From NCBI GenBank assembly GCA_000827495.1, contig KN817577.1, positions 172,498 through 236,497 of the forward strand: a stretch of DNA of 64,000 nt. Reading direction: 5' to 3'. The position numbers and the translations under genes are program-made. The notes under the pieces were generated by a model. That model did not search any database, was not told where the DNA came from, and saw nothing but the letters and a program-made list of their open reading frames with translations. Positions 1 through 11,645 of this stretch are shown here, one piece after another. Numbering within the stretch: position 1 is the stretch's first letter; every line of letters begins with the position of its first letter. The DNA comes from Hypholoma sublateritium FD-334 SS-4 (taxonomy: Eukaryota; Basidiomycota; Agaricomycetes; Agaricales; Strophariaceae).

Positions 1-167
1 CAGAGGCCTCCTGAGTCCTGAGCTGAGGCAAGTCGCGTCGCGCGAGGCTTCAAGCTACAAACTAGTGTTATGCACGCGAAATGATAACTCACTGAATCAT
101 ATATATTACTCGTATTGCTCCAATTCATCTCCGGTAATACATGGACCACATTCCATTATAGCCTATA

Positions 168-1828
168 TCATTTCTGTCGAGTTGAGTCCTCCTCATCCCA
201 GCATACGACATCTCCGACAACCTTGCATAGCTTGTCCACGTCTGCTTTTTTGAGGTAGAGGCACCCTTCAAGCCGCAATCGGCGGACTGTAGCGCCGCGC
301 GTCATGAGAAATTGCTGCAGCAGTTCCCCGTCGACAAGGTCTAGTATCTCCTTCGGTTTTTTATCACAGGGCAAGAACGGAACGCGACGGAAGTGTATTG
401 ATTCGAGACTGGGAAAAGGGGTCAACACATCCTCACCGGTGTGAGAGAAACCGGCGACGTGCACAAGGCAGGGTCCTATAAGCCCAGAGACCTTGACGAA
501 AGACAGTGCAGGTAGCAGTCCAACGGTTTCCGCCAGTAATCTTGGGTTTTCCTCGTCCAGTGGAATGAGATATCCCAGGTGTGCATGACTGATATTGTCC
601 AAGGGAAAGCCAGCCGAGAAAATTCCGGGTAAGACAGCGCTGAACCAAGAAGCCGACGCGAGCTTTAACGCGGAAAACGTCAAGTTCAGGCCGCATCGAG
701 GGGATTTGAGAATGTCAAATAATTCTGCGCTTTCTCCAAATATGTCGTTGAATAACCCCAAGTGTATTACTGCTATAGAAGCTGCAGGGTGGTCCACGAC
801 GAGGGTCTTGAATGGCAAGCCGGAAGAAGCGGGATTCGAATATGACCTTGCGATATTCCTCAACACGGTAGCGAAAAGCGCGGCGTCGGTTTCCTGGCAG
901 TCTGTGTAGTTTTGGGAGAGAACTATACGGACGGCTGCACCTGGAGAGACTGTGACGTAACGGAAAAAAGGCCCAGCTTCCGAAGTTGAAGCCTCTATAT
1001 TCAACATGCGGAGTCGAGAAAAGTGAATATTTGCAGAAGCGGAGGTGCTGGTGCTGTTGCGCGGGAGTGACGGTTTAGAACGAGAGATTCCAAGTTGTGC
1101 ATCTTCCCCAACGCAGCTATGAAGCGTGTCCATGTCAACTCCTCGGGTTTGGGAATGTCGCAAATTTTGAGGTGCGTGATTTGTGGGAACCAGTGTGAGT
1201 CCCAGTTTGCTTCACAACACGTTAGTTCAAGCCGTTGAAGGTTTGGCACATCAACCAGTGTGCCTTCCGGGATCGAAATGATTTCATTTTTGTATTTGGC
1301 GCCGATAACTGATAGAGTCTCTAAGCGCGGCGCCGATGTAGGGAGGTTATCCATTACCCCCGGTACCGGAACTTGCAAGGAATCGAAAATAAGATATATA
1401 TGTCTGATGCACGCTCCGTGCCGGAAGGCTTTCTCGAGTGACGCGAGCTTCCGAAAGTTAACTACGGTGTCGATCGAAATGTCGACCTGCTTTGACCTTG
1501 CCAGCATTTCCACCGTCCAGGAGAGGTTTTCGAGCGGCGGGTTACACCACAAGCTCGGCGCGTTGACGACCACTTTGCGCCAGTACCTGCATACGTGGCT
1601 GACTTTCGTTCACCCCACACATGTGAGCTTCGAGCCGCTCTTCACGAAGGAGAAGATGTTCGCCATGATCTCGGGCGGCAGTGACGAGATTGGTTCGAGG
1701 CGATTCAGGTGATGCCTCAAGTCTTGGACTGCGGCCAGGTGGTCCGCCACTGCGGCGAAATGCACCTCTATATCACAGTAAATCGACGCTCGCGCACTTT
1801 CGACGGTCGTGTTCGGGCTGCGTTCCAT
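168..1828 (-). pseudogene. F-box/LRR protein pseudogene
   Basis: A decayed paralogue of the intact gene at 2595-4292. It keeps the same N-terminus (residues about 1-70, with the F-box core SSLPPEIM) and the same C-terminal ending (CKVVGDVVCWD). Two lesions break it. The codon after the F-box valine-glycine pair is TGA near 1610-1612, where the intact copy has TGG (Trp). Near 1040-1065 a small net deletion shifts the reading frame, so the last 280 or so codons are in another frame. The frame before and after the TGA is the same, so the nonsense change is a single point mutation. The family would be substrate receptors of SCF ubiquitin ligases. No function is expected from this copy. Confidence 0.8.
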
Positions 1829-1948
1829 TTCGGCGCGTCAGATTGAAAGAGGTGAGAGGGAGTCCGACGACGTCACACGTTGTGGCCGCTTCTAGCCAAC
1901 TTTGATGCATTGATGGGCCCGATCAGATATATTTGGTTCCTCTCGCGC

Positions 1949-2229
1949 ACGCTCCCCGCGCCAGGAACCGCGCTCGTGCGGCGTGCGTATCGCGCATGAC
2001 GAGACCGTCCTCATCGCTCTCCAAGGCGCGCTCGACGTCGAGCTCACGCACCCTCGCGAGCGCGACGGCCGCTTCGTCGGCGCTCTCTCTATCGACGACG
2101 CTGCCGTCCGCGCATCTTCCTCCTCCTTTCCCCTTGACCGCCGTACGCGTCGCGTTCCAACGCGCGCTTACGCTCGTCTGTTGTTGCGTCTAGACACGGC
2201 CAAGCCTGCTCATCGTGCGCGTCGAGTAC
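1949..2229 (+). pseudogene. Truncated CTF8 first-exon copy
   Basis: This stretch matches CTF8 exon 1 and the start of exon 2 at 4505-4821. It encodes the shared segment around RIAHDE, ELTH and SIDDAAV. The true start codon and the first residues (MLIPI in the intact gene) are missing, and the homology ends shortly after the exon 2 junction. It is a by-product of the tandem duplication and cannot encode Ctf8. Confidence 0.7.
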
Positions 2230-2446
2230 TCGAGTTGGACGCCCGCTCACCGAATCAATACAGCACGAACCAACCCGTTGCGTTACGCGGTTCAACGAAG
2301 ATTGCATTACCCAAGCACATCTGTGCGAACGGTATGCGAACGGTGTACGACAAAGTAATAGTACTCGTAAATGTGAAAGCTAGAATGGAGCTCAGAGACG
2401 TTGACATGGCACCTTCGAGCGTATCAAAATTATCAGGATGTCAATA

Positions 2447-4830
2447 AAAGCCTCCTGAACAGCATGTTGCGAGGCTTTAAGCTACATAGACTAAGTAGTA
2501 TGTTATGCACAAAAATGATATTGCTCGTATTCCTAAATTCATCTCCGTATGGTTCTAGTAATGCGTGGTTCACGGTCTAGTATATGGCCCATAATCACGG
2601 CTGGCTGCCCTGTTCCACCCCATCCCAGCATACGACATCTCCGACAACCTTGCACAGTTCGTCTACATCTGCTTTTTTGAGGTAGGAGCACTTTTCCAGC
2701 CGGATTCGGCGAACTGTAGCGCTGCGCATGACGAGAAATTGCTGCAGTAGTTCGCGGTCGACGCGGCCTAGTTTCATCGTCGGTTCTGTATAACTGGGCA
2801 GGAATGGAACGCGATAAAAATGCATTGATTTGAGACTGGCAAATGGGGTCAACAATGGGATGGGCTTCTCTACATCCTCATCTGTGTGAGAGAGACCGAC
2901 GGGCACAAGGCAGGGTCCTATAAACCCAGAGACCTTGACGAAGGATACTGCAGGTAGCAGTCCAACGGTTTCTACCAGTAATCCTTGTATCCCCTCTTCC
3001 AGTGGACGGTCAGATCCCAGGTGTACATGACTGATATTATCCAAGGCAAAGCCAACCGAGAAAAGTCCGGGAAGGACTGTGCTGAACCAAGAAACTGACG
3101 GAGCTCGATATGTGGAAAAAGATAAGCTCAGTCCGCAACGAGGGACTTCGGCATCCCCAAATAATTCCGCGCTCTCTCCAAATACGTCGTTGAACAGCGC
3201 GAAATGTATGCTCATTATATAATATCCGGGCTCCACGACGAGGGTCTTGAACGGTAGTGCAGCAGAAACGGGGTTCGAATACGACCTTGCGATATTTGTC
3301 AGGATGGTAGCAAAATGCGCGGCGTCGGTTCGCGGACGCTGTTCTTTGTGTTGGCTGCAACGCACATGGACAGCTGCGTCTGGGGAGAAAGTGGCACAAC
3401 GAAAAAAGGTTTCAACCTGCAACGCGGTAGCCTCCAAACTCAACACGCGAAGTCGAGAAAAGTGAATATTTATAGAAGCCAAATGGTCTAGCTCAGACGT
3501 GCTGGCGCTGTCGTGAGGAAGTGCGTAGTCTAGAACGAGGGATTCCAAATTGTGCACGTTCCCTAGCGCAGCCATGAAGCGTGTCCATGTCAACTCCTCG
3601 GGTTTGGGAATGTCGCAAATTTTGAGGTGCGTGATTTGTGGGAACCAGTGTGAGTCCCAGTTTGCTCCACAACACGTTAGTTCAAGCCGTCGAAGGTTCG
3701 GCACATCGACCAGTGTGTCTTCGTAGATCGAAATATTTTCCTCTTTGTATTCGGGGCCCATATCGACTGATAGAGTCTCCAAGTGCGGTGCCGATATAGG
3801 GAGGTTATCCAGAACCCCCGGCACCCATTCACAATCCTGATAGTAATGGAAAATAAGAGATATGTGTCTGATGCGCGCTCCGTGCCGGAAGGCTTTCTCG
3901 AGTGATGCGAGCTTCCGAGAGTCAACTACAGTGTCGATCGAAATGTCGACCTGCTTTGACCTTGCCAGCATTTCCACCGTCCAGGAGAGGTTTTCGAGCG
4001 GCAGGTTACACCACAAGCCCGCAGCATTGAGGGCCACTTTGCGCCAGTACCTGCATACGTGGCTGACTTTCGTCCACCTCACCGAAGTGAGCCTCGAGCC
4101 GCTCTTCACGAAGGAGAAGATATTGCACATAATCTCGGGCGGCAGCGACGAGATTGGCAGGAGGCGATTCCGCTGCTGCCTCAAGGCTTGGACTGCAGCC
4201 AGGTGCGCCGCCACCGCGGTGAAATGCACTTCTATGTCGCGGTCAATCGATGCTCGCGCACTTTCGACGGTCGTTTTCGGGCTCTGTTCCATTTCGGCGC
4301 GCCAGATTGAAGGAAGCGGAGGAGAGTCGACGTTGAACGTTGTGGCCGCCTGTGACCGCTTTCAGCCAACTTTGATGCCCAATCAGATATTTGGTTCCTC
4401 ACGTCGCGTCGCGTGATCGCAACCCTCATCGCCTCTCCCATCATCACCTCCAGCGCCTATAGTAGCTTCTCCACCGCACCACGCCGATGCTCATCCCCAT
4501 CACGCTCCCCGCGCCCGGTGCCTCCGGAACCGCGCACCCCAAGCTGCCCTCCGCGCTGGCGCGTATCGCGCACGACGAGCTCGTCCTCATCGAGTTGCAA
4601 GGCGCGCTCGACGTCGAGCTCACGCACGCGCGCGAGCGCGACGGCCGCTTCGTCGGCACGCTGTCGATCGACGACGCTGCGGTGCGTGCACTTTCTCCCA
4701 TCCCCATCCACCCTGCCCCACCGCCCCGCGCGCGGGCACGCATCCACGCCCGCACGCATATACGCAAGCTCACGCTCACCCCCGTCTGCGCATCTAGACC
4801 CGCCCGAGCCTGCTCATCGGGAACCACCTC
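2447..4830. repeat. Tandem duplication, right (intact) copy
   Basis: Right-hand copy of the duplicated segment, in the same orientation as 1-2229. It carries an uninterrupted F-box/LRR gene and the genuine 5' part of CTF8. About 215 bp of unrelated spacer (2230-2446) separates the copies. Confidence 0.8.
2595..4292 (-). CDS. F-box/LRR protein (intact copy)
   Basis: A single-exon gene for 565 residues. Residues about 1-45 form a helical lead with the agaric-type heptad pattern (HLAAVQALRQQRNRL). It is followed by an F-box-like domain at about 47-95 (PISSLPPEIM, then KVSHVCRYWRKVAL). The rest is a diverged leucine-rich array ending in CKVVGDVVCWDG. Family knowledge: F-box proteins bind Skp1 and bring substrates to an SCF ubiquitin ligase. 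This F-box/LRR class is greatly expanded in Agaricomycetes, and individual substrates are unknown. It is divergently arranged with CTF8, with starts about 195 bp apart. The start at 4292 is the one shared with the pseudogene copy. Confidence 0.85.
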   Translation of the reverse strand: MEQSPKTTVESARASIDRDIEVHFTAVAAHLAAVQALRQQRNRLLPISSLPPEIMCNIFSFVKSGSRLTSVRWTKVSHVCRYWRKVALNAAGLWCNLPLENLSWTVEMLARSKQVDISIDTVVDSRKLASLEKAFRHGARIRHISLIFHYYQDCEWVPGVLDNLPISAPHLETLSVDMGPEYKEENISIYEDTLVDVPNLRRLELTCCGANWDSHWFPQITHLKICDIPKPEELTWTRFMAALGNVHNLESLVLDYALPHDSASTSELDHLASINIHFSRLRVLSLEATALQVETFFRCATFSPDAAVHVRCSQHKEQRPRTDAAHFATILTNIARSYSNPVSAALPFKTLVVEPGYYIMSIHFALFNDVFGESAELFGDAEVPRCGLSLSFSTYRAPSVSWFSTVLPGLFSVGFALDNISHVHLGSDRPLEEGIQGLLVETVGLLPAVSFVKVSGFIGPCLVPVGLSHTDEDVEKPIPLLTPFASLKSMHFYRVPFLPSYTEPTMKLGRVDRELLQQFLVMRSATVRRIRLEKCSYLKKADVDELCKVVGDVVCWDGVEQGSQP

Positions 4831-5127
4831 CTCGAAGGCAAGATCGCCGTGCTGCCGAAGCCCTACGCCGTCCTCGTGCGCAACGGGGGCCCCGCGCGCG
4901 GCTCCGATGCGGACGCAGACGCAGATGAAGACGCGGATGCAATGCAGGTGGACCGCGACGGCGGCGGCGCTGCGCATCCTGCGGCTGCCTCGGACGGCCC
5001 AGGTGCGGCCGGCGGCGCCCACGGCGAGGCCAGCGCGGGCTGGACCGTCCGCGGGATCGTGAAGAAGAAAATCGTGTTCTCGAAGCGGCCGATGCCTGTA
5101 ATGGGGAAGAAGCTGCCTCCAAGTTAG
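4487..5127 (+). CDS. CTF8: Chromosome transmission fidelity protein 8 (Ctf8)
   Basis: Two exons, 4487-4681 and 4798-5127, joined across a 116-bp GT-AG intron give 174 residues. The Ctf8 signature is clear: LVLIELQGALDVE near residue 30, RPSLLIGNHLLEGKI at the start of exon 2, and a C-terminus with WTVRGIVKKKIVFSKRPMP. An acidic, alanine-rich low-complexity linker (residues about 95-145) separates the core from the C-terminal motif. Family knowledge: Ctf8 joins Dcc1 and Ctf18 in the alternative RFC clamp loader that loads PCNA and supports sister-chromatid cohesion in the nucleus. The C-terminal motif is the part that contacts Ctf18. The start MLIPI is typical of fungal Ctf8 and is absent from the truncated copy upstream. 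Confidence 0.88.
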
Positions 5128-5872
5128 CGCACGGCCGGCCTCCATACTACGCACTACCGCCTATGTACGCCCGCCTACCCTTCCTATCGCGGTAAAACCT
5201 GGTAAATTGGGGTGCCGCGGGAACACTGCATCATGATCGACATCATGCAATGATGCATTGCGGACATAAATATGGTCTTTTTATTTTGTTTGTATTGGTA
5301 CAGCGTTTTGTTACAAAGTTATGGTACACCTGTGCACACGAGCGAGAAGGGCGAACGGAGATGAACAGTCGATACAGAACTAGAAGCGGACAGCTTAGGA
5401 AATCAGACTAGGTACAAGCAGCTATGAAAGTCGTGCGATGGTCAGTAATTAATTAACGATCAAAGGAAGAGGTCTACTTACATAGCATATTGTGTCGACG
5501 GACTGTATCGTCGACAGTAGTACTTCACTAATAAAGAGTGTCATTGGAGCGGAAGTGTTGATTACGCAGGTTCTAAGAGACCCGCATAACCTGGCGTCGG
5601 CGAAAAGAGGGAGTGGATTAATGCGCCAACGAGAATGCGGAGTTAGACAGGTAGTGGACGGGACGGGCTCAGACATCTCCAAGAATGTATGGTACGAGAG
5701 GGACAGATTGTGACATGCGAGATAATTTTGACAGCGGTATTTCCCCGGGTGGGTGTGGCGGATGAAGGCACAGTCACGGAGCGGGTGCAGGTATCATGCT
5801 GAATATACGAGACTCATCGATCCACAGACGCGCGCAGGAGTATAACAAGCACGCGCACGGACGGGGGCCGGG
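5128..5872. other. Intergenic, convergent gene ends
   Basis: The region lies between the 3' ends of CTF8 (plus) and the conserved small gene (minus). I see only short, patternless open frames and presumably the two 3' untranslated regions. Confidence 0.5.
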
Positions 5873-6670
5873 CTAATTGAATCCGTCAAAGTGGCCTTTG
5901 AGAATTCGCTCTCCCATGGGCGAGGGTGCCCTGCGGGGCCTCGGGCCGTCGCCGCTGAGGGTAGCAGAGCGGCGGGGTTTGGTCGTGAACGGTGCGGTGT
6001 GGGAAGTAGGGCTAACGGCTGAGTTGGGAGGAGGGCTTGGGGGCCCTACACGAGCGCTCGTATCAATCTGAGGCTAGATTAGGAAGGGTTACGGTATGAT
6101 AAATATCTATATCGCATCGCGTGATCAAGAAGAGGTACTCACCTTGACGAAGGCTGCACTGCTCAGAGATAGCCTTCGCAGAAGGTTGGTCCCGCGGTCA
6201 TTGGCCACATCCGACGAGAAGGGCGTCGGATGGTTTTGCGTGCTGAAGCGGTTTGCGACGGTCGCGCTCGCCCGGCGGGCATGTGCGGCAACAGGGATCT
6301 CGGACTCTGGTTCTTCCTCTATGTTTGGAAAGATGTGTCAGATCGCAATACATACAGCACGATCGTGATATGCACCTTCGAAAACGGGGGCGGTGCCGAA
6401 CTTGCGCTTGAACGGGAAGGTCGCGGTGCTTGGGGTCTTGGTGGTGGGCGACTGCGCCATGAAGTAGGACAGGATGGGCGACACGGAGGGCGAAGGAATG
6501 GAGAGGCGTTGCGAGCCAACGGAGGTGGATACTGGTGTGGGGAGCTCCGAGCCGGAGCTGTTCGAGCCCGACGACGACGACGAGACGGAGGCGGATCTTG
6601 CGCGGCCGCGGGCGGCGAAGGGGATGGTAATGGGGGCTGAAGGAGAGGTGTTCTTGTCGCTGGAGGCCAT
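5873..6670 (-). CDS. Conserved Ser/Pro-rich basidiomycete protein
   Basis: Three exons, 6670-6376, 6318-6143 and 6067-5873 (acceptor could be 6 bp earlier), give about 221 residues. Recognisable blocks are a poly-Ser stretch (residues about 30-45), SPILSYFMAQSP, then FPFKRKFG, PVAAHARRASATVANRF, NLLRRLSLSSAAFVK, and the ending APSPMGERILKGHFDGFN. These blocks recur in an uncharacterised basidiomycete family. There is no membrane segment or catalytic motif. RRxS-type serines (RRAS, RRLS) resemble basophilic-kinase sites, so a phosphorylated regulatory protein is possible, but that is inference. The start ATGG at 6670 follows a short leader; an upstream in-frame ATG at 6766 would add 32 residues. 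Confidence 0.75.
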
Positions 6671-9600
6671 TTTGGATGGAGCAAGTGGGTGTAGGAAGGA
6701 AGGGGCGAGACCAGCGATCCGCGAGCCTTTATATGCTGTGGAGTGACGCATCCTTCTTTGCTGCATTGGTCACGTTATATTGAGTCGTTCCCAAAGATAA
6801 TGGAGCGAGCCTATCGCCTCCGTCTGCGCGAACGGCCAATCGAGATCCAAATGACATAGCCCGAATGGGAACTTCCCCGCACACATGACTCCCACCACAC
6901 AGGAGTCACCAGAATACCGCTCGAAATAGCTGTGAGACCCAGCTGATGGCGCTCAATCAGCGTCCCCGGTCCTCCCATTCAGACAGACCCGCCCTTCTTT
7001 CCAAGATCGTGCATCATCTTCTGCCTTAACTCCTCCTTTTCTCGCACAGTGCCATCCAGTCGTCGCCATCACATCATCATCTGTGCTATATTCAGCCGCC
7101 CGTGTTGTCCAGCGTGTCTCAAAAAATCCATGTCCTCACGGAACACTCCGATCGATCGTATTCAGAACTCCCTGGGCATTCATTCAGTCTGGGAAGACAT
7201 ACATACATACGCTCGAGCCCTGCGTATACGTGGTACTGACGTGGTTGGCGCATCAATGTTTGGTCGCCCCAAGGTGGATACTAATACTTTGCGGGGGTTC
7301 GTCGGGGACCACATCGACGGCCGGGTCCTCAACAAATAGGTCGCAGTCTGCATTGCCCTGCAAAAAGCTTACCCATGATGCAGAATGCGCGGGAGGTATT
7401 TTTACTTCGGAAACGGCACGCGCAGTGATTTTATCAACAAGAGCTCTGCGGAAAACCACTCCGCGGCGCTTCGGATGACTGACGTGAGTGGCATCAATTC
7501 ACTTTGTCCTCCCGCTGACCAAGTGGCGTCAACCATTCACTTAAAGAGCACTAGCAATCTGCAGAGAACTTGACTCAGAAATATAACAAGCTCGAAGCCG
7601 ATCTCTCGGATTCGAGTTGCTGAGTGGACTGTGGGCGTCACCGAAGAAGACGTCAATCTCCCTGAAATACCGCGCCTAAGTATATGTTATCATCGGGCGA
7701 CCGCAGCGGGGCTAGACCTGAGGTAAACTGGCGACGCACACGAGGACGGCACTCGACAGTGTTGCGGAATCCCACATCTGCCAGAGAGGCATCTGCACGC
7801 CCAATATACTACTACCACCGCGCCTGCGCAGAAGGCGACGGATTTTCCAAAGAGACGGAGAAGGGCGACTGCGCTGGCCTCCACGTACACGCCTTCGTTC
7901 TTCGCATGCTCACCATATGCGCCGCCAGGCCCGAGCGTTCTCGACCGCGTCGCGCGCTTTCTGGAGCCCGCCTCGATCTGCTCGCCATGGCGCCACGCCG
8001 CTGGACACCAGCGAATACTGATGGGCGGGTTCGGACGGTCGCGATCGTACCATTGCGAGTCGTGCGATCGAGGCTGCCGAGGCTGCAAATAGCCCGCTGG
8101 ATATGACCATCTCCCCATTTATTCCGCAGATTAGTTCTAAATGATCATGATGGCTGTCGGCCAGCGGGTACGTACAGCAAAGTTCGATTGCGTTTTAGCG
8201 AGCTGTCCCATGTCCGTTGTCATTTTGCGGGAGAAAGCGAGAGTAAAAAGGGAGTCAAGGCCACCGACTTCTGATTCCTGAGTCGTGTGTATGACTGATA
8301 TCTGTCGTGTATCTACGCAGCGGCTCTCGAAAATTCTGATGCGATGCATCGCTGGGCCCAAGCTGCGCTTACATTTTAGCTCTAAGCGGCCGCCGGCGCA
8401 TCGCGTCGCGGCCATTTAAAGTAATTAAGCACAACGTGATGCACGCGCCGGGTCACATGCGATGACGCTCCGCGAAAATCAGACCCTGCCAAGCAAGGTC
8501 CGACGCTCTATTTATAGAATATTTGCCCTTATTCGGACAGTGCTCCTGATTACTCGGGCGCCAAATAATGACGCGTCCGTAAAGCTGAAGCAGGGTGGTG
8601 GGCACCACCAAAATGGCCCCCATTTTCGAATACACAGTTTCTCGACCCATACTCGATATACAGCTTTTTTGTTGTCTTTCATTGACCTGAGAGAAAGATA
8701 TCCGCGGCGACCGCTAAATTTGGGGCGTCTAGGCATGTTGCGAGCCCGAGCCCGGAGGAAGCTCCGTCTAACACTTGACCCACTGGAAGCCAAACGTCTG
8801 CGGGTGGAATCGCGTCAGACATCACCATAACAATCATTGTAAATTTTACTGTTGGTAAATACCTGGGTGAGAGCAGTGTCGATCTAGAAGGGAAGCATCG
8901 GAGTCAGTGGCCATCTTCAATTCCAATGAGTCCGCGTTAAAGTTTAAACACACCGAGTCGGTCGCGATCTACACACTTCCCCTGGTGTTGGCGTTGTTGC
9001 TCGCACGGAGGTCGCTGACAATGTTGAGGACGGTGCTGACGCCGCAGGGCGCAGTCACGGTGAAGACGAGGTCGAAGGAGTCGCGATATGTGTAGTCGGC
9101 GCCTAATATTAATAAGTCGTGCGGATGAGCCCGGTGCCCCTTTGTGTAAGGACATGGGACTTGCCGGCGACGGGCCCAACGATGTCGGAGCGTGCGGTGG
9201 CTAAAGGAATTAAACGACATCCCTAACCTAATGAACTGCTGGGCAGACCTTGCTGGACCTGGCCCTGGACTGTTGAAGGTGCATTGATGACGTTTACTAC
9301 ATAGCCGTCGATAGCACAAACCGAAAGAAATTACGTACCTGGGAACCAGTCGTGTATACTTACCAACGACAACGACGCGTCGGCATCCGCGTAGAACATC
9401 GTACATCCCCCTGCTTCGTCGCCCGCGGTCGCATCCACTCGTTCAGGTCCTTTGCGCGAGACACTCTACAATCTCTTCCGTCGAGCCTTCCGCGGTGAGC
9501 CGTTGATTTACTTAGAGTACGACCCATCCTCCTCACGCATACCCTCCTGCAGCACCCTCTACGCCTTCGGCAACTCCTGACCCCACGCGCGGAACACAGC

Positions 9601-9689
9601 CTACTGATGCCGCTCGAGCACGTCCATGCCTTCACTCTCGCTGTCATCCGAATCAACAAGCATGCTGACACCGAAGGAGGCGCTCGCGA
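6671..9689. other. Gene-poor intergenic stretch
   Basis: Only short overlapping frames on both strands (longest about 145 codons) were seen, none with a recognisable family motif or a consistent splice pattern. GC-rich patches at 7.7-8.1 kb and 8.9-9.2 kb open frames on both strands at once, which suggests base composition rather than coding. Confidence 0.4.
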
Positions 9690-10227
9690 CTAGGACGCGT
9701 AGGATGTGGGTGTTTCCGTCTCGAGGGTGAGGTCAGTACGTGTACTCGTTGTGCGCGAGCTTCGGTTTACCAAATGATCAAATTGTCTGCGATGGACGGC
9801 CCCCCATATCTGACCAGCCAACCTTATTGAAGCGGTGAGACACTCATGCGCAATCCGGGTGTGGAGTGGTAGGTCTTCGAACATCCGAGGGAACAATCAT
9901 GATGGTGGGAGTATGCCCAGATAGAATAGGGAGCCTCCGGCCGGCCATATATTCGAATCCAGGAACAAGTCTTCGACTCGATCATGGACAAACTTTCGGT
10001 CAGCAGGCGCTGTCGAGGATTCCTCCAAGATACGGGTGATGTTCGAGGATAGTTTGGATTCTGGAAGCGCATGATGATCTGAGCAAGTTGAATTGAGGGC
10101 ATTCGACGAAGATGTGATGAGGGTCCTCAAATGCAAGGCATCCCAAGCGGCACCACGGTTGCTGGTCATCTTTCAGACGGGCTGAACGAGAGAGGGCGGT
10201 GTCCAAGAAAATGTTAAAGTGCTGCAC
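9690..10227 (-). pseudogene. LINE-type retroelement remnant (reverse transcriptase C-terminus)
   Basis: Read on the minus strand in shifting frames, this carries the end of an agaric non-LTR polyprotein. First comes a Cys/His knuckle pattern (WCRLGCLAFEDPHHIFVECP), then LWP-type and SLFYLGILP text, then ECLTASIRLAGQIWG. The order matches the C-terminal part of RT/RNase H proteins common in Agaricomycete genomes. At least two frame changes break it. No upstream RT or endonuclease domain is visible, so this is a 5'-truncated dead copy. Confidence 0.6.
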
Positions 10228-10387
10228 AGTGCAGCCTGCTCGTCGCCGTGGTCACGAGGGCGCCTGCCGAGCTCCCGTGACTGATATCGTCAGAAATGTT
10301 TACATAATGAGTCACGATGCGTGATCTAGTCACTTTGTCTCACCGGGCACCGGGCACCCACTCCCAACCCATGCTCGACCCACTCCC

Positions 10388-11621
10388 ATGACTCCGCTGC
10401 CAGTTAACGTTCCCAGCAGACTACAACACATCGCTCATGTCGTGAGCGCATACGATAAGTGCCTGAGACTTGAGAAGACTCTTCAATCAACCATAGATAA
10501 TGGGGGAAAAATTGGGAACAACCTGGTTTACGTCCGAATATTGGGTTATCTTATACATCATGTTCCCGGAGACCGAGGGCTGAAAACGGTCGTTGAAGAG
10601 ATCAGCTCGTGCAATGGCGATTGCGCTCTTCTTACTGTCGGGCAGATGTATTACGATCACTATATTAGAGCGTGTAAGTTCATAAACCNATTCATTCACA
10701 GTCAGATTACCTGACGTGGTCCTAGTTCGAGCTAATAAGGGCACGGTGCCAACNCCCTCCAATCACGCATCTCGCCCTTCATTCGATACGATGGCCGACA
10801 TGATAAACGATACCTTGGTGGAGGCTCCTCAGTCGCATGCTACCGCGAAAAAACATGTCAGGNNTATACTTTCTTTCCTCGAATCGTCATTCATGCCGAA
10901 TAAGTAGGCCCTTATCCGCGATGGTCATCGCTGTGTCATAACAGGAGCATATGACATACGATCTGTGAACGAAATCCGAGAGTTGAAAGAGAAGCTTATC
11001 TCCGACTCCAGCTTGCGGANGGGGCCAACGGATTGTGCGCATATATTCGCCGAGTCCACCANCTCGAGCATAGACTCGCAGTCAGCCAAACGGGATTATN
11101 CTGCAACGATGTGGGCAGTCATGTCTCGCTTCGGACACGACACCCTTCCAGACGATTTGAACGGTCCCAAAGTGCACCGTTTGGAAAACGTGATGACTAT
11201 GGTTCCTGGTTTTCACCGTCTTTTCGACCAATTAATGATNTGGCTTGCTGCAATGGTGCGTCGATTAAACTTTGATTTTTTGACAGCTNTCACATATTGT
11301 GATACTCATCAGGGGGAAGAGAACAAGTATAAACTCGAAGCGGCAGATCCCTTAGNCTTACGTGGTTATCCTGAATATGTCACATTCACGACGCCAGATC
11401 GTGTAAAATTTCCTCTTCCATCTCCCACTTACCTCGCCATTCACNCTGCGTGCGCCAAAGTTGCTCATTTATCGGGCGCGGCGGAATGCATAGACAAGTT
11501 CTACCGGGACATGGAGGATGGAACGACCCTCACCTCAGACGGCACCTCAGCGAGCATATTGGAAGAGGCCATTCGGCAACTTCAGGTTGTCGGATTCGAA
11601 GCCAAAGCCTGCGCATCATAA
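10388..11621 (+). CDS. HNH-nuclease-domain protein, agaric family
   Basis: Four exons, 10388-10673, 10726-10856, 10908-11255 and 11313-11621, give 357 residues; single N bases leave several residues unknown. The N-terminal half is family-specific (NVPSRLQHI, MYYDHYIRA, LVEAPQSHATAKKH). The core from exon 3 carries the HNH pattern: ALIRDGHRCVITG, then CAHIF, HRLENVMTMVP and FHRLFD. A tail follows with LRGYPEYVTFTTPD and CAKVAHLSGAAE. An apparent in-frame TAG at 10905-10907 falls at the end of a 51-bp intron, and a 57-bp intron (11256-11312) is in frame, so neither breaks the gene. HNH folds cut DNA or RNA using a metal ion; the role of this mushroom family is unknown. The sequence is low quality here. 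Confidence 0.72.
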
Positions 11622-11645
11622 ATCATTCATTTTACACCACCAGCA

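Larger units (their letters stand above)
1..2229. repeat. Tandem duplication, left (decayed) copy
   Basis: This block matches 2447-4830 over its length: F-box/LRR 3' flank, F-box/LRR gene, shared intergenic region, and the first exon of CTF8 up to just past its intron. The 3' flanks share the rare string gttatgcac and the same coding ends. Homology stops near 2229 (4821-4830 in the right copy), after the shared string gcctgctcatcg. It may extend left beyond the window. Both genes in this copy are damaged. Confidence 0.8.

Noticed and set aside
4444..5154. 236-codon open frame antisense to CTF8
   Set aside because: It mirrors GC-rich CTF8 coding DNA and is arginine/alanine-rich with no family motif; the plus strand has a convincing spliced Ctf8.
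7684..8118. Overlapping 140-codon frames on both strands
   Set aside because: Open in several frames at once because of composition; neither reads as a known protein.
10902..10907. Apparent premature stop in the HNH gene
   Set aside because: It lies at the end of a 51-bp GT-AG intron; splicing restores the conserved junction.
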